Below are positions 17,474 through 27,249 of a DNA stretch of 64,000 nucleotides, in pieces. The DNA lies in assembly GCF_000974765.1 (NCBI RefSeq), contig NZ_BBWU01000010.1, positions 1-64,000 on the forward strand, read 5' to 3'. Source of the stretch: Sphingomonas changbaiensis NBRC 104936. GTDB lineage: Bacteria; Pseudomonadota; Alphaproteobacteria; Sphingomonadales; Sphingomonadaceae. How positions within the stretch are numbered: the stretch's first letter is position 1; the number at the start of each line of letters is the position of its first letter. The notes under the pieces were generated by a model, which saw only the letters and a program-made list of their open reading frames with translations, was not told the origin of the DNA and did not search any database. The position numbers were made by a program, and so were the translations under genes.

Positions 17474-18334
17474 ATGAGGCTTTTGGCGTGCGCGGCGTAC
17501 GTCGCGGCGCTTGGTGTGTCCGGCGCGGCAATCGCGCAGGGACAGCCGAGCGCTGACGAGCTGGTCGCGAAGAATCTGGCGGCGCGCGGCGGAGCGGATG
17601 CGCTCGCCGCGCTCAAGTCGGTCAAGTTCACCGGCAAGCTGATCTTCCCCGGCGATTTCCAGCTCGCCTATGACGAGACCCGCGCGCACGAGCCGCAGGG
17701 CGACGCCACGCGCGTCAACGCGTCGCTCCAGGGACTGACCCTCGTCCAGGCCTATGACGGGGCGAACGGCTGGCGCATCAATCCCTTCCAGGGCCGCCGC
17801 GATGCCGAGAAGATGACCGAGGACGAAGCGCGGTCGATTGCCGACCAGGCGTTGATCGACGGCGTGCTGCTCTCGGCGAAGAAGCAGGGCGCGAAGGTCG
17901 CCTATCTGGGCCGCGAGGATTTCGACGGCACGCTCGGCTACAAGTTGAAAGTCTCGCAGCCCGACGGGGACGAGTTCGTCTACCTGCTCGATCCGGATAC
18001 TTTCCTCGAAATCAAGATGACGGAGACGCGCAGGCTTCGCGGCGCGCAGCAGGTCACCGAATATGAACTCGGCGATTACGAAAAGGTCGGCGGCGTCTAT
18101 TTCCCGATGTCGGTCGACAGCTGGCAGCAGGGCCAGTCCAACCAGCGCCAGCGGGTGATCATCGCCTCTGCCGAAGCGAACGTGCCGGCACCCGCTTCGC
18201 TGTTCACCCAGCCCGCCGACGCGCCGAAGCCCGTGCTGCCGGGGCCCACGGACAAGAATCTGAAGCCGCGCGACAAGAACGAGAAGCCGGCCGATTCCGA
18301 CGTTCCCAACCCCTCGAAGCCGAAGGCGGACTGA
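17474..18334 (+). CDS. Periplasmic LolA-like / lipoprotein-sorting-like protein
   Basis: A 286-residue protein with a signal peptide (cleavage near AIAQG). The body, starting with SADELVAKNLAARGG, has the beta-sheet pattern of outer-membrane lipoprotein-sorting (LolA-like) proteins, including FDGTLGYKLKVSQPDG and YLLDPDTFLEIKM. The C-terminal 35 residues are Pro/Lys/Asp-rich and likely disordered. It may bind a lipid or hydrophobic ligand; true LolA function is unlikely given the length and tail. It is five bases upstream of the BNR protein, so the two form an operon. Confidence 0.75.
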   Translation: MRLLACAAYVAALGVSGAAIAQGQPSADELVAKNLAARGGADALAALKSVKFTGKLIFPGDFQLAYDETRAHEPQGDATRVNASLQGLTLVQAYDGANGWRINPFQGRRDAEKMTEDEARSIADQALIDGVLLSAKKQGAKVAYLGREDFDGTLGYKLKVSQPDGDEFVYLLDPDTFLEIKMTETRRLRGAQQVTEYELGDYEKVGGVYFPMSVDSWQQGQSNQRQRVIIASAEANVPAPASLFTQPADAPKPVLPGPTDKNLKPRDKNEKPADSDVPNPSKPKAD

Positions 18335-18339
18335 TCCCC

Positions 18340-21300
18340 ATGCGCAGCATCCTGCTCACCACCACCGCCTTGCTGCTCGCCGGGCCCGCTCTGGCCGCCG
18401 CTCCGGCGCCGGCCGCCTACGCCGATTCGGCCGCGATCTCCGGCCTCGGCATCCGCAACATCGGCTCGGCCCAGATGTCCGGCCGCATCGCATCGATCGC
18501 AGGGCGCGTCGAAAAGGACGGCAAGACGACGCTGTACGTCGGCGCGGCCTCTGGCGGCGTCTGGAAATCGGAGGACGGCGGCACGACCTTCCGTCCGGTC
18601 TTCGACAAGCAACCCTATCTGTCGATCGGCGAGATCGCGCTCGATCCGACCAATCCGCAGACCGTCTGGGTCGGCACCGGCGAAAGCTGGACCCGCAACT
18701 CGGTCTCGATCGGCGGCGGCGTCTACAAGTCGACCGACGGCGGCGAGACCTGGCAAATGATGGGGCTGCCGACGACCGAGCGGGTCGTGCGCATCCTGGT
18801 CCATCCCAAGGACGGCAATACCGTCTATGTCTGCGCGCCGGGCCGGCTCTGGTCGGACAGCCCCGATCGCGGGCTCTACAAGACCACGGATGGCGGCAAG
18901 ACCTGGACCCAGATCATCAAGGCCGCGAACCTGTCGACCGGCTGCTCGTCGGTCGCGATGGACCCGAGCAACCCCGAGCATCTGCTCGCCGGCACCTGGG
19001 ATTTCCGCCGCACCGGCTGGGATTTCCGTTCGGGCGGCCACGGCCCCGACGCGCCGTCCGGCAGCCGGATGATGGAATCGTTTGACGGCGGCCGCACCTG
19101 GACCGACTTGAACGCGCAGACCCGCAGCGGCTTGCCGAACCAGCCCTGGGGCCGAGTCGAGATCAGCTTTGCGCCGTCCGATCCGAAGCGCGTCTATGCG
19201 TTCGTCGAGAATGTCCGTTCGGCGCTCTACGTGTCGGAAGACGGCGGCAAGACCTTCCAGGAGCGCGATCGCAGCCAGGGCATGGTCTGGCGGCCGTTTT
19301 ATTTCGGGCGGCTGGTGGTCGATCCGAAGAACCAGGATCGCTTGTTCAAGATGGGCTATCACATGATCGGCTCGGAAGACGGCGGCAAGAGCTTCACCGA
19401 TTCCGCGCAGGACAGCCATGCCGACTGGCACGCGCTGTGGATCGACCCGACCAATACCCGGCACATGATCGGCGGCGATGACGGCGGTCTGTGGCTGACG
19501 GAGGACGGCGGCACCAAGTGGCGGCACGGCCTCAACCTGCCGATCAGCCAATTCTATCACGTCAGCGTCGACAATAAGGACCCGTACCAGGTCTATGGCG
19601 GCTTGCAGGACAATTCATCCTGGGTCGGCGACCAGGAATATCCGGGCGGCATCACCAACAGCCGGTGGGAAAATCTGTACGGCGGCGACGGCTTCTGGGC
19701 ATTCCCGGACCCGGCTGATCCCGACTATGTCTATGCCGAATATCAGGGCGGCAGCATCAGCCGGATCAACCGCAAGACGCTGGAGCAGCGCGATATCCAG
19801 CCCAAGGCTGGCTACAAGGAAAAACTGCGCTTCAACTGGAACACGCCGATCCACATGTCGCCCAACGAAAAGGGCACGATCTATATCGGATCGCAATTCC
19901 TGTTCCGCAGCCGCGATCACGGCCAGACCTGGGATCGCATCTCGCCCGACCTGACCACCAACAATCCGCTGGAACAGAAGCAGGAGGAATCGGGCGGCAT
20001 CACGGTCGACAATTCGGCGGCCGAGATGCACACGACGATCTATTCGATCTCGGAAAGTCCGAAGGCGCCCGGTCAGATCTGGGTCGGCACCGACGATGGC
20101 AACGTCCAGCTGACGCGCGACGGCGGCAAGAGCTGGACGAACGTCACCAAAAACCTGAAGCTGCCGAAAGACAGCTGGATCAGCTGGGTCGAGGCGAGCC
20201 GCTATGATCCCGCAGTCGCCTATGTGACGGTCGACCGGCACAATAGCGGCGATTTCCAGCCCTATATGCTCCGCACCGGCGATTTCGGCCGGACCTGGAC
20301 ACCGCTGATCGGGCCCAAGACGGACGGCGTGCGTGGCTATGCGCATGTGGTGAAGGAAGACCGGGTCAACCCGAACATCCTGTTCGTCGGCACCGAGTTC
20401 GGGCTATACGCTTCGTTGGATGGCGGTGCCCATTGGGCCCAGTTCAAGCCGAACAATTTCCCGGACGTTGCGGTGCGTGACATCGTGTTCCAGGACCGCG
20501 ACGACGACATGGTGCTGGCGACGCACGGCCGCGGCATCTGGGTGGTGGACGATCTGAGCCCGTTGCGCGCGCTCACGCCCGACAAGCTGGCCGCCAATGC
20601 GGTGCTGATCCCCGGCCCGCCGGTGCAGCAGCGCATCCAGGGCAGCGGCGGCTGGGCCGAGGGCGACGCGACCTATGCCGGCGAGAACCCGCCCGACGGC
20701 GCGGTCATCACCTATTACCAGAAGGCGCGGCACGTGATCGGGCGCATGAAGCTCGAGGTGCTGGACGCGAACGGCAATGTCGTCGACGAGCTGCCGGCGT
20801 CGAAGCGCAAGGGTCTGAACCGCGTCGTCTGGTCGATGCGGACCAAGCCACCGATGGTGCCGCCGGCGGCGCAGATCGCCTTCCGCTCGACCCAGGGCGA
20901 GCGCGTGCTGCCCGGCCAGTACACGATCCGCCTGACCAAGGCAGGCGAGGTGTCGACCGCGCCGATGACGATCGGGCTCGATCGCCGGGCGACCTTCACG
21001 CTCGCCGACCGCAAGGCGCAATATGATGCGGCCGAGCATGTGAAGACCTTGTTCGCGCGGATGAGCAAGCTGGTCGCCGAGATGAACGCGGCGCGGGCGC
21101 AGGCGGCGAAGGTCGTCGCCGATCCGAACGCTTCGGCAGAGGCGAAGACCCAGGCGAAGGCGTTCGGCGACAAGGTCGAGGCGCTGCGCACCCAGGTCGT
21201 CGCCACCAAGGAAGGCGGCGCGATCACCGGTGAGGAGCGGCTGCGCGAGAATATGGACTATGCCTATGGCGCGGTCACCTCGACCGAGCAGCGGCCCACG

Positions 21301-21564
21301 CCCTATGCGCTTGCTCGCGTCGATGCGCTGGAAAAGGAGCTCGGCGAGGTCGAGGCGGCATGGGCTGGCTTGTCGCCAGAGGGCATGAAGAAAGTGAACG
21401 CGGCGGCGCTCACGCTCGGATTGCCTTCGGTCGATCTCGCCCAGGTCGAGCCGGAGGACGACGGAGCGCGCGGCGGCGACGTCGAGGCGCTTGCGCGCGG
21501 GCTTGTCGGCACGCGTTTCATGGGGCAGCTTTCAGCACTCGCCGAGCGCGGCGAAAACAACTAA
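18340..21564 (+). CDS. Large secreted BNR/Asp-box (VPS10-like) repeat protein
   Basis: A 1074-residue protein with a clear signal peptide (LLLAGPALAAA). It carries many Asp-box repeats of the form S.DGG.TW (for example SEDGGTTF, STDGGETW, TTDGGKTW, SEDGGKTF, TRDGGKSW), which build beta-propellers as in sialidases and sortilin/VPS10 proteins. Residues about 25-760 are propeller; the last 300 include a helical stretch. The sialidase catalytic residues are not evident. Its partner is the LolA-like protein just upstream. Likely a periplasmic or surface glycan- or peptide-related protein; substrate unknown. Confidence 0.85.
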   Translation: MRSILLTTTALLLAGPALAAAPAPAAYADSAAISGLGIRNIGSAQMSGRIASIAGRVEKDGKTTLYVGAASGGVWKSEDGGTTFRPVFDKQPYLSIGEIALDPTNPQTVWVGTGESWTRNSVSIGGGVYKSTDGGETWQMMGLPTTERVVRILVHPKDGNTVYVCAPGRLWSDSPDRGLYKTTDGGKTWTQIIKAANLSTGCSSVAMDPSNPEHLLAGTWDFRRTGWDFRSGGHGPDAPSGSRMMESFDGGRTWTDLNAQTRSGLPNQPWGRVEISFAPSDPKRVYAFVENVRSALYVSEDGGKTFQERDRSQGMVWRPFYFGRLVVDPKNQDRLFKMGYHMIGSEDGGKSFTDSAQDSHADWHALWIDPTNTRHMIGGDDGGLWLTEDGGTKWRHGLNLPISQFYHVSVDNKDPYQVYGGLQDNSSWVGDQEYPGGITNSRWENLYGGDGFWAFPDPADPDYVYAEYQGGSISRINRKTLEQRDIQPKAGYKEKLRFNWNTPIHMSPNEKGTIYIGSQFLFRSRDHGQTWDRISPDLTTNNPLEQKQEESGGITVDNSAAEMHTTIYSISESPKAPGQIWVGTDDGNVQLTRDGGKSWTNVTKNLKLPKDSWISWVEASRYDPAVAYVTVDRHNSGDFQPYMLRTGDFGRTWTPLIGPKTDGVRGYAHVVKEDRVNPNILFVGTEFGLYASLDGGAHWAQFKPNNFPDVAVRDIVFQDRDDDMVLATHGRGIWVVDDLSPLRALTPDKLAANAVLIPGPPVQQRIQGSGGWAEGDATYAGENPPDGAVITYYQKARHVIGRMKLEVLDANGNVVDELPASKRKGLNRVVWSMRTKPPMVPPAAQIAFRSTQGERVLPGQYTIRLTKAGEVSTAPMTIGLDRRATFTLADRKAQYDAAEHVKTLFARMSKLVAEMNAARAQAAKVVADPNASAEAKTQAKAFGDKVEALRTQVVATKEGGAITGEERLRENMDYAYGAVTSTEQRPTPYALARVDALEKELGEVEAAWAGLSPEGMKKVNAAALTLGLPSVDLAQVEPEDDGARGGDVEALARGLVGTRFMGQLSALAERGENN

Positions 21565-21593
21565 CGCTAAAGCGAATCGTTCGCATCAGGTGG

Positions 21594-21632
21594 CGTCGGG
21601 AAGTGGGAGCGCACCCAAGGGGCTTCCCGACG
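21594..21632 (+). terminator. Hairpin after the BNR gene
   Basis: CGTCGGGAAG (21594-21603) pairs perfectly with CTTCCCGACG (21623-21632); the loop can form a further short TGGG/CCCA stem. No T-run follows. It may be a terminator of the upstream operon or a structure in the leader of the receptor gene starting at 21669. Confidence 0.45.
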
Positions 21633-21668
21633 TGATCCCGAAGCGAGCGAAAACAAGGGAGGGTCGTT

Positions 21669-23774
21669 TTGTTTGCACTATTGGTTGGCCTCGCCGTTGC
21701 GCCGGCTGAGGCACAGGAGCCGCGCGCCGGCCATACGATCATCGTCGAGGGTTTCGGCGTCGACGCGCGCGAAGACAAGCCTGCCAAGCTCGATCACATC
21801 CTTCCGGAAGTGGACGGGACCCGGGTCACCGTCACCAAGAAGACCAGCACGACCAAGCTCGACCAGCAGCCGCCTGTCATCGAGACTCAGGGCCGCGAGC
21901 TGTTCGCGCGCACGCCCGGCCTGCTCGTGTCGGAACAGCAGACGCCGACCCAGTTCAACCTGAGCTACCGCGGAATCGGCAATCCTCAGGAATCCGAATA
22001 TGTGCTGGTGCTGCAAGACGGCATCCCGATCCAGTCGGACTGGATCGGCTTTCCCACGCTCTATTATGTGCCGCTGCCGCAGAGCCTCAGCGAGGTGCAG
22101 CTGATCCGCGGCGGATCGAGCCTGCTCTATGGCCCGGAGCCGACGCCCGCGGTCAATTTCGTATCCAAGCGTCCGGACCCGCGCGGGCCGGCGCTGACCG
22201 GATCGACCCAGCAGCTGTTCGGCAGCGACGGACTCTATTCGACGTTCAATGTGCTGGAAGGCGCGTCCGGCAATTTCGAATATCGCGGCTCGGTCGGCTA
22301 CACGAAGAGCGACGGGCAGCGGCAGAACTCCGCCTCGCACCTGCTACAGGGTGATCTGTATCTGGGCTGGCGGCCGAGCGATCACGCGCTCTGGTATGTG
22401 CGCCTGCAGGGCCATAGCGCCGAGGCCGGCAATCCGGGCCGGATCAGCTATCCGCAATTCCTGGCGGACCAGGATTTCGCCCCGACGCCGTTCAACCGCG
22501 ATTGGGTGCGCCGCGGCGCCGTCATCCTGGGCAATGAGCTGGAGCTGGGCAACGGCTGGCGTTTCGAGGGCAAGGCCTGGGCGTCCGACCTGCAGCTTTA
22601 CACGCGATCCGCGGGCGCCGGCGCAACCCCGGCCACTACGACCCTGCAGGACGAACGCTTCCGCAACGAGGGCCTCGACCTGCGCGCGCGCAAGCGCTGG
22701 GGGCGGGGTAATGCCTTCACCTTCGGCGTGACCGGCACGCACAGCAGCGCGCCGTTCCTGCAGTTCACCAGCACCGACATCACCGCCGAACGCGGCGAGC
22801 ATAGCGGCACGCCGCGCCTGAACCAGGATCGCGATTCCTGGCTGGGCGCGGTCTTTGCCGAGAATGTGTTCCGGCTGCCCCACCGTTTCCATGTCGTGCT
22901 GTCGGGCCGCTTGGACGTGGAAAAGCTGCGCGTGCGGGAGACTGTGAAGCCCGGCAACCTGACGCGCCCGCTGTCGAACGTGGACGTGTCGCGCACCGTG
23001 CCGCTGCTGGGCGTCGGCATCGGCAACGATTTCGGCAGGGACAACGAGACCTATCTGAGCATCACGCAGGGCTATCGTCCGCTGCGCTATTTCGACGTGG
23101 CCTCGCCCTTCTCGAACCTTCAGCCGGGCAACGAGGCCGATGCGCCGGAATCGACGTCGTACGAAGCCGGCGTGCATGGGACGCCGTTGCCGGGCCTGTT
23201 CTACGACGTCAGCGTGTTCCAGATTAACTTCAACAATCGCATCGAAAGCCGGCGGCTGAACGGAACCGACGTGATCAACGTCAACACTGGCGATACCCGC
23301 CACCGCGGCTTCGAAGGCGAGGTCTCATACGACTTCCTCGCCGGCCGCAAGACCGCCGAGCATCTGACCGCGTTCCTGAACCTCGCTTTGCTCGACGCGA
23401 AGTTCGTCGCCAGCGACAACCCGGCGCAGATCGGCAAGCGCCCGGCGTTCGCACCGAAAGCGATCGTCAAGGGCGGGCTCACCTGGCGCGAGACCGGCAA
23501 GTACAGCGTCAGCCTGACTGGCCTCTCGGTCAGTTCGCAATTCTTCCAGGATTCGAACCTGCCCGTCGGCAGCGGCGCGACGTTCGTGCCAGCGAAAGTG
23601 CCGGCCTATCAGGTGTTCGACCTGGCCGGCGAATGGACGGTCCTGCCGCATGTGCGGCTGCAGGCGGGCGTGCAGAATCTCTTCAACGAGAAATATTATG
23701 CCCGCGTGTTTCAGACCGGGCTGGAGCCCGGCCGCCGTCGCACGATCTACGGCGGGGTGACGTTCGGCTTCTGA
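21669..23774 (+). CDS. TonB-dependent receptor, FecA-like
   Basis: A 701-residue outer-membrane receptor most like Fe(III)-dicitrate-type (FecA) receptors. A short signal peptide ends at AEAQE, the plug holds TPGLLVSEQQTPTQFNLSYRG and EVQLIRGGSSLLYGPEP, and the barrel ends with a terminal phenylalanine. The start is a TTG at 21669 set after GGGAGGG; no ATG is suitably placed. No FecIR-type sigma/anti-sigma pair is adjacent. It follows the BNR operon after 104 bases and converges on an MFS gene with a 28-base overlap. The ligand is inferred from similarity only. Confidence 0.82.
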   Translation: MFALLVGLAVAPAEAQEPRAGHTIIVEGFGVDAREDKPAKLDHILPEVDGTRVTVTKKTSTTKLDQQPPVIETQGRELFARTPGLLVSEQQTPTQFNLSYRGIGNPQESEYVLVLQDGIPIQSDWIGFPTLYYVPLPQSLSEVQLIRGGSSLLYGPEPTPAVNFVSKRPDPRGPALTGSTQQLFGSDGLYSTFNVLEGASGNFEYRGSVGYTKSDGQRQNSASHLLQGDLYLGWRPSDHALWYVRLQGHSAEAGNPGRISYPQFLADQDFAPTPFNRDWVRRGAVILGNELELGNGWRFEGKAWASDLQLYTRSAGAGATPATTTLQDERFRNEGLDLRARKRWGRGNAFTFGVTGTHSSAPFLQFTSTDITAERGEHSGTPRLNQDRDSWLGAVFAENVFRLPHRFHVVLSGRLDVEKLRVRETVKPGNLTRPLSNVDVSRTVPLLGVGIGNDFGRDNETYLSITQGYRPLRYFDVASPFSNLQPGNEADAPESTSYEAGVHGTPLPGLFYDVSVFQINFNNRIESRRLNGTDVINVNTGDTRHRGFEGEVSYDFLAGRKTAEHLTAFLNLALLDAKFVASDNPAQIGKRPAFAPKAIVKGGLTWRETGKYSVSLTGLSVSSQFFQDSNLPVGSGATFVPAKVPAYQVFDLAGEWTVLPHVRLQAGVQNLFNEKYYARVFQTGLEPGRRRTIYGGVTFGF

Positions 23775-24934
23775 ATCCGGACGACGAGGAAAAGGGCCGA
23801 CAGCGCGGCGAACCCGGCACCGCCGAGGAACGTCGCGCTGGAGCCGAACCGGTCCCAGATCAGCCCCGCGCCAAGGCTCGCGAGCAGCAGCGCGAACCCG
23901 GTCGCGAGATTGAACGCGCCGAATGCGGAGCCGCGCAGCGCCGCCGGGGCGCGGTCGGCGACCAGCTTCGCGAACACGCCCTGGGTCAGCGCCATGTGCA
24001 GTCCCCACATCAGGATGCCGGCGAACGCCGCCGCCAGGCCGTGGGCGAAGGCCAGCAGGAGGTCCGCCGCAATCAGGCAAGCGACGCCGGCCAGCAGCAG
24101 GCGCGCCGACGGCAGGCGGTCCGCGAGGATCCCGACCGGATAGGCGCCGAGCGCGTAGACGATGTTCATCGCGACCAGAACGGCCGGCGCCAGCGCAACC
24201 GGGAGCGACAGCTCATGCGCGCGCAGGATCAGGAAGGCTTCGCTGAAACGGGCCAGGGTGAAGACGACGCCGATGCCGGTGAGCGCCCAGAACGGGCGGC
24301 CGAGCCGCGCCATCTCCGCCATTCTGAGCGGCGGTCGAGCGGTTGCGCCGGCCGGCACCGGCGGGTCCCGGACCCAGACCAGCACGACCAGCACGGCCGC
24401 GACAGCCGGAATCGCGGCCAGCCAGAACACCGCGCGAATATCGTCCGCCAGCGCCAGCATCAGCACGATCGCGAGCAGCGGCCCGACGAACGCGCCGACG
24501 GTATCGAGCGACTGGCGCAGCCCGAAGGCCCGGCCGCGGATCGATTCCGGCGTCACGTCTGCGATCAGCGCATCGCGCGGCGCACCCCGCAGCCCTTTGC
24601 CGATCCGGTCGGCGAAGCGGGCGCCCAGCACCAATTGCGCCGAGCCTGCCACCGCGAACAGCGGCTTCGACAGCGCCGCCAGGCCATAGCCGATCAGGAT
24701 CAGCGGCTGCCGCCGGCGCATGCGATCCGAGAGATAGCCGGAAAAGACCTTGGCGATCGACGCAGTCGATTCGGCAACGCCGTCGATCAGCCCGACGAAG
24801 GCGACGCTGGCGCCCAGGGTCGTGGTCAGGAACAGCGGCAGCAGCGCGTGGACGGTCTCCGATGACACGTCCATCAGCAGGCTGACGAACCCGAGCGCCC
24901 AGACGGTGCGCGGCAACGTATGGCGATCGCTCAC
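23747..24934 (-). CDS. MFS transporter
   Basis: A 395-residue major facilitator with 12 predicted membrane helices. It begins ALGFVSLLMDVSSETVHALLP and has the loop motif GYLSDRMRRRQPLI between helices 2 and 3, as in drug/proton antiporters. GTG at 24934 is preceded by GGGAGAATCA; the longer upstream frame overlaps the SRP RNA gene and is not used. Substrate unknown. It diverges from the SRP RNA gene and converges on the FecA-like receptor. Confidence 0.85.
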   Translation of the reverse strand: MSDRHTLPRTVWALGFVSLLMDVSSETVHALLPLFLTTTLGASVAFVGLIDGVAESTASIAKVFSGYLSDRMRRRQPLILIGYGLAALSKPLFAVAGSAQLVLGARFADRIGKGLRGAPRDALIADVTPESIRGRAFGLRQSLDTVGAFVGPLLAIVLMLALADDIRAVFWLAAIPAVAAVLVVLVWVRDPPVPAGATARPPLRMAEMARLGRPFWALTGIGVVFTLARFSEAFLILRAHELSLPVALAPAVLVAMNIVYALGAYPVGILADRLPSARLLLAGVACLIAADLLLAFAHGLAAAFAGILMWGLHMALTQGVFAKLVADRAPAALRGSAFGAFNLATGFALLLASLGAGLIWDRFGSSATFLGGAGFAALSALFLVVRIQKPNVTPP

Positions 24935-24991
24935 TGATTCTCCCGGGCCGTTCGCTTGCCCTATGCCACATCTTGCCCCATATGCCCGCGC

Positions 24992-25080
24992 GGGAGTCGG
25001 GCGGACGTAGCATTCGCCAACCCGGTCAGGTCCGGAAGGAAGCAGCCGCAACGAACACGCTGCGGGTCGTTCCGGCTCCC
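24992..25080 (+). ncRNA. ffs: Signal recognition particle RNA (4.5S, small type)
   Basis: The universal SRP core GGTCAGGTCCGGAAGGAAGC is present at about 25024-25043, flanked by complementary arms: GGGAG.CGG..GGACG at the 5' end and CGTTCCGGCTCCC at the 3' end. This makes the single long hairpin that binds Ffh and directs membrane proteins to the translocon. The position just before dnaX is conserved in many bacteria. Exact ends may differ by a few bases. Confidence 0.93.
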
Positions 25081-25161
25081 ACCGCGCAGCGCGCACGCCG
25101 ATAGCGAAGCTATCGACGAGACGCGCAAGCGCGGCCAGCGGCTCACAGAACCGACTGACGA

Positions 25162-25184
25162 CGCGGCTTCGCCGCGGCGCTTTT
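25162..25184 (+). terminator. Terminator-like hairpin after the SRP RNA
   Basis: CGCGGC-TTC-GCCGCG (25162-25176) followed by GCGCTTTT. A second hairpin CGATAGC...GCTATCG lies upstream at about 25098-25115. Either could end the SRP RNA precursor. Confidence 0.45.
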
Positions 25185-25199
25185 CATATAGAAGAAGCT

Positions 25200-25225
25200 G
25201 GATTCCCGCTTTCGCGGGAATGACG
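25200..25225. repeat. Palindromic element family E
   Basis: GGATTCCCGC-TTTC-GCGGGAATGACG type hairpin. A degenerate copy lies in the opposite orientation at 30184-30210. It sits 25 bases before dnaX. Apart from the SRP RNA and this element, 24935-25249 holds nothing else recognised. Confidence 0.65.
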
Positions 25226-25249
25226 GGTGTGTGCTAACCAACACGCAAT

Positions 25250-26857
25250 ATGTCCGAATCCCCCGCTTACCGCGTCCTCGCGCGCAAATACCGGCCGCAG
25301 CGTTTCTCCGAGTTGATCGGTCAGGACGCGATGGTCACCACGCTCGGCAACGCGATCAAGCGCGGCCGGCTCGCCCATGCGTTCCTGATGACCGGCGTGC
25401 GCGGGGTGGGGAAGACCTCGACTGCCCGGCTGATTGCCAAGGCGCTGAACTGCGTGGGTCCGGACGGGCAGGGCGGGCCGACGATCGATCCGTGCGGCGT
25501 CTGCGAACCCTGCGTCGCGATCGCCGAAGGCCGGCATATCGACGTGGTCGAGATGGACGCCGCCAGCCATACCGGCGTCGACGATGTGCGCGAGATCATC
25601 GAGGCGGTGCGCTATTCGGCGGTCTCGGCGCGCTACAAGGTCTATATCATCGACGAAGTGCACATGCTGTCGAAGAACGCGTTCAACGCGCTTCTGAAGA
25701 CGCTCGAAGAACCGCCTGCGCACGTCAAATTCCTGTTCGCGACGACCGAGGTCAACAAGGTGCCGGTCACGGTGCTGTCGCGCTGCCAGCGCTTCGACCT
25801 GCGCCGCATCCCGGCCGATAAACTCGCCGCGCATTTCGCGCATGTGGTCGAGGCGGAAGGCGCGGCGGCCGAGCCCGAAGCGCTGGCGCTGATCGCGCGC
25901 GCGGCGGAAGGCTCGGCGCGCGATGGCCTCTCGATCCTCGACCAGGCGATCGCGCACGCGGACATGGAAGGCGGCGAGGTCTCGGCCGCGCAGGTCCGCG
26001 AGATGCTGGGCCTGTCCGACCGCGGCGCGATCCGGCGGCTGTTCGGTCATCTGCTGTCGGGGGAAGGCGAGGCGGCGCTGAAGGCGCTGCGCGACCAGTA
26101 CGATCTCGGCGTGGACCCGGTCGGCGTACTGCGCGGCTTGCTGGAAGCCGTGCACGGCGTGACGATGGCAAAGATGGGCGGCGGCACCGATCCGTCGCAG
26201 TCCGCCGAAGAGCGCGAGCTGGTGGGCGGCTGGGCAGCGCGACTATCCTTCGCGCAGCTTCACCGACTCTGGCAGCTGCTGTTGAAGGGCCATGACGAGG
26301 CCGTGCGCGCGACGATGCCGATGGAAGCCGCCGAAATGGCGCTGCTCCGGCTCATCCACGCGGCCGAGCTGCCGGATCCGGCCGAATTGCTGAAGCGGAT
26401 CGGCAACGGCGAAGCGGTCGCACCGGCGGCGCCTCGCGCACCGGCTCCGCCACTGCCGCCCGCTCCCGAGCCCGCGGCGCAATATCCGGAGAGCTTCCCC
26501 GCGCTGGTCGACATGCTCGGCAAGGGCGGCAAGCCTCTGCTCGCGCAGCAACTGCACGATTTCGTCGGTCTCCAGCGCTATGCCCCGCCTGAGCTGGCCG
26601 TGAAGCCGCTGAAGCCCTTGCCTGGCGATTTCATGCGGGACCTGACGGCGGCGCTCCGCACCCTGACCGGCACCGTCTGGACCGTCAGCACCGATGACGG
26701 CGACGCTCAGCCCTCGCTGCTCGAGCAGGGGCGGGTAATCGAAGAAGCGGCCAGGCAAGCGATTCTCGACACGCCTTTGGTCAAAGCCGCGTTCGAAGCG
26801 TTTCCGGATGCGGAACTGATCGACTACAGCGCGGCCGAACAACGGAGTGCCCCATGA
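25250..26857 (+). CDS. dnaX: DNA polymerase III subunits gamma/tau
   Basis: Clamp-loader ATPase that assembles the replicative polymerase. Walker A GVRGVGKTSTAR is at about residues 44-55, a four-cysteine zinc site lies around residues 72-88 (NCVG..CGVCEPC), Walker B is YIIDEVHML and sensor 1 is LFATTEVNKVP. The C-terminal half carries a Pro/Ala-rich linker and a tau-like domain, total 535 residues. No slippery run for a programmed frameshift is seen in the linker. The stop overlaps the ybaB start (ATGA). Confidence 0.97.
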   Translation: MSESPAYRVLARKYRPQRFSELIGQDAMVTTLGNAIKRGRLAHAFLMTGVRGVGKTSTARLIAKALNCVGPDGQGGPTIDPCGVCEPCVAIAEGRHIDVVEMDAASHTGVDDVREIIEAVRYSAVSARYKVYIIDEVHMLSKNAFNALLKTLEEPPAHVKFLFATTEVNKVPVTVLSRCQRFDLRRIPADKLAAHFAHVVEAEGAAAEPEALALIARAAEGSARDGLSILDQAIAHADMEGGEVSAAQVREMLGLSDRGAIRRLFGHLLSGEGEAALKALRDQYDLGVDPVGVLRGLLEAVHGVTMAKMGGGTDPSQSAEERELVGGWAARLSFAQLHRLWQLLLKGHDEAVRATMPMEAAEMALLRLIHAAELPDPAELLKRIGNGEAVAPAAPRAPAPPLPPAPEPAAQYPESFPALVDMLGKGGKPLLAQQLHDFVGLQRYAPPELAVKPLKPLPGDFMRDLTAALRTLTGTVWTVSTDDGDAQPSLLEQGRVIEEAARQAILDTPLVKAAFEAFPDAELIDYSAAEQRSAP

Positions 26858-27177
26858 AGAACCTCGACGACATCCTCAACATGGCGAAAAACGTCCAGGA
26901 CGAACTGACCAAGGCGCAGGCCAATCTCGATAAGATCGAGGTTGAAGGCGCATCGGGCGGCGGCCTGGTCAAGGTCCGCGCGACCGCCAAGGGCCGGATC
27001 ATCGCGGTGGATATCGACGACTCGCTGCTCCAGCCGAGCGAAAAGCAGATGCTGGAAGACCTTGTCGCCGCCGCCTTCAACGACGCCCGCGCCAAGGCCG
27101 ACGCTGCGTCGTCGCAGGAGATGGGCAAGATGACCAGCGGCCTGCCGCTGCCCCCGGGCTTCAAACTGCCGTTTTGA
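26854..27177 (+). CDS. ybaB: Nucleoid-associated protein YbaB/EbfC
   Basis: A 107-residue DNA-binding protein that forms tweezer-like dimers on the nucleoid. Typical features are MKNLDDILNMAKNVQDEL at the start, KVRATAKGRIIAVDID in the middle, and a Met/Pro-rich end (GLPLPPGFKLPF). It overlaps the dnaX stop by four bases and is translationally coupled. The partner recR, often third in this operon, is absent; a palindromic repeat follows and then convergent moaC. Confidence 0.95.
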   Translation: MKNLDDILNMAKNVQDELTKAQANLDKIEVEGASGGGLVKVRATAKGRIIAVDIDDSLLQPSEKQMLEDLVAAAFNDARAKADAASSQEMGKMTSGLPLPPGFKLPF

Positions 27178-27184
27178 TTCTCGT

Positions 27185-27241
27185 GTGCTTCGGCGAAGGC
27201 CGGAGCGGTGCGACACAGAGCTCCGGCCTTCGCCGGAGCAC
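27185..27241. repeat. Palindromic element family D between ybaB and moaC
   Basis: GTGCTTCGGCGAAGGCCGGAGC, a short spacer and GCTCCGGCCTTCGCCGGAGCAC, related to the copies inside edd and trpE. Here it lies between two convergent genes and could act as a bidirectional hairpin. Confidence 0.85.
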
Positions 27242-27249
27242 ACCGGCGC

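Noticed and set aside
26400-26500. Programmed frameshift in dnaX, as in E. coli
   Set aside because: No A-rich slippery run or stop in the shifted frame at the expected place; the linker is Pro/Ala-coding.
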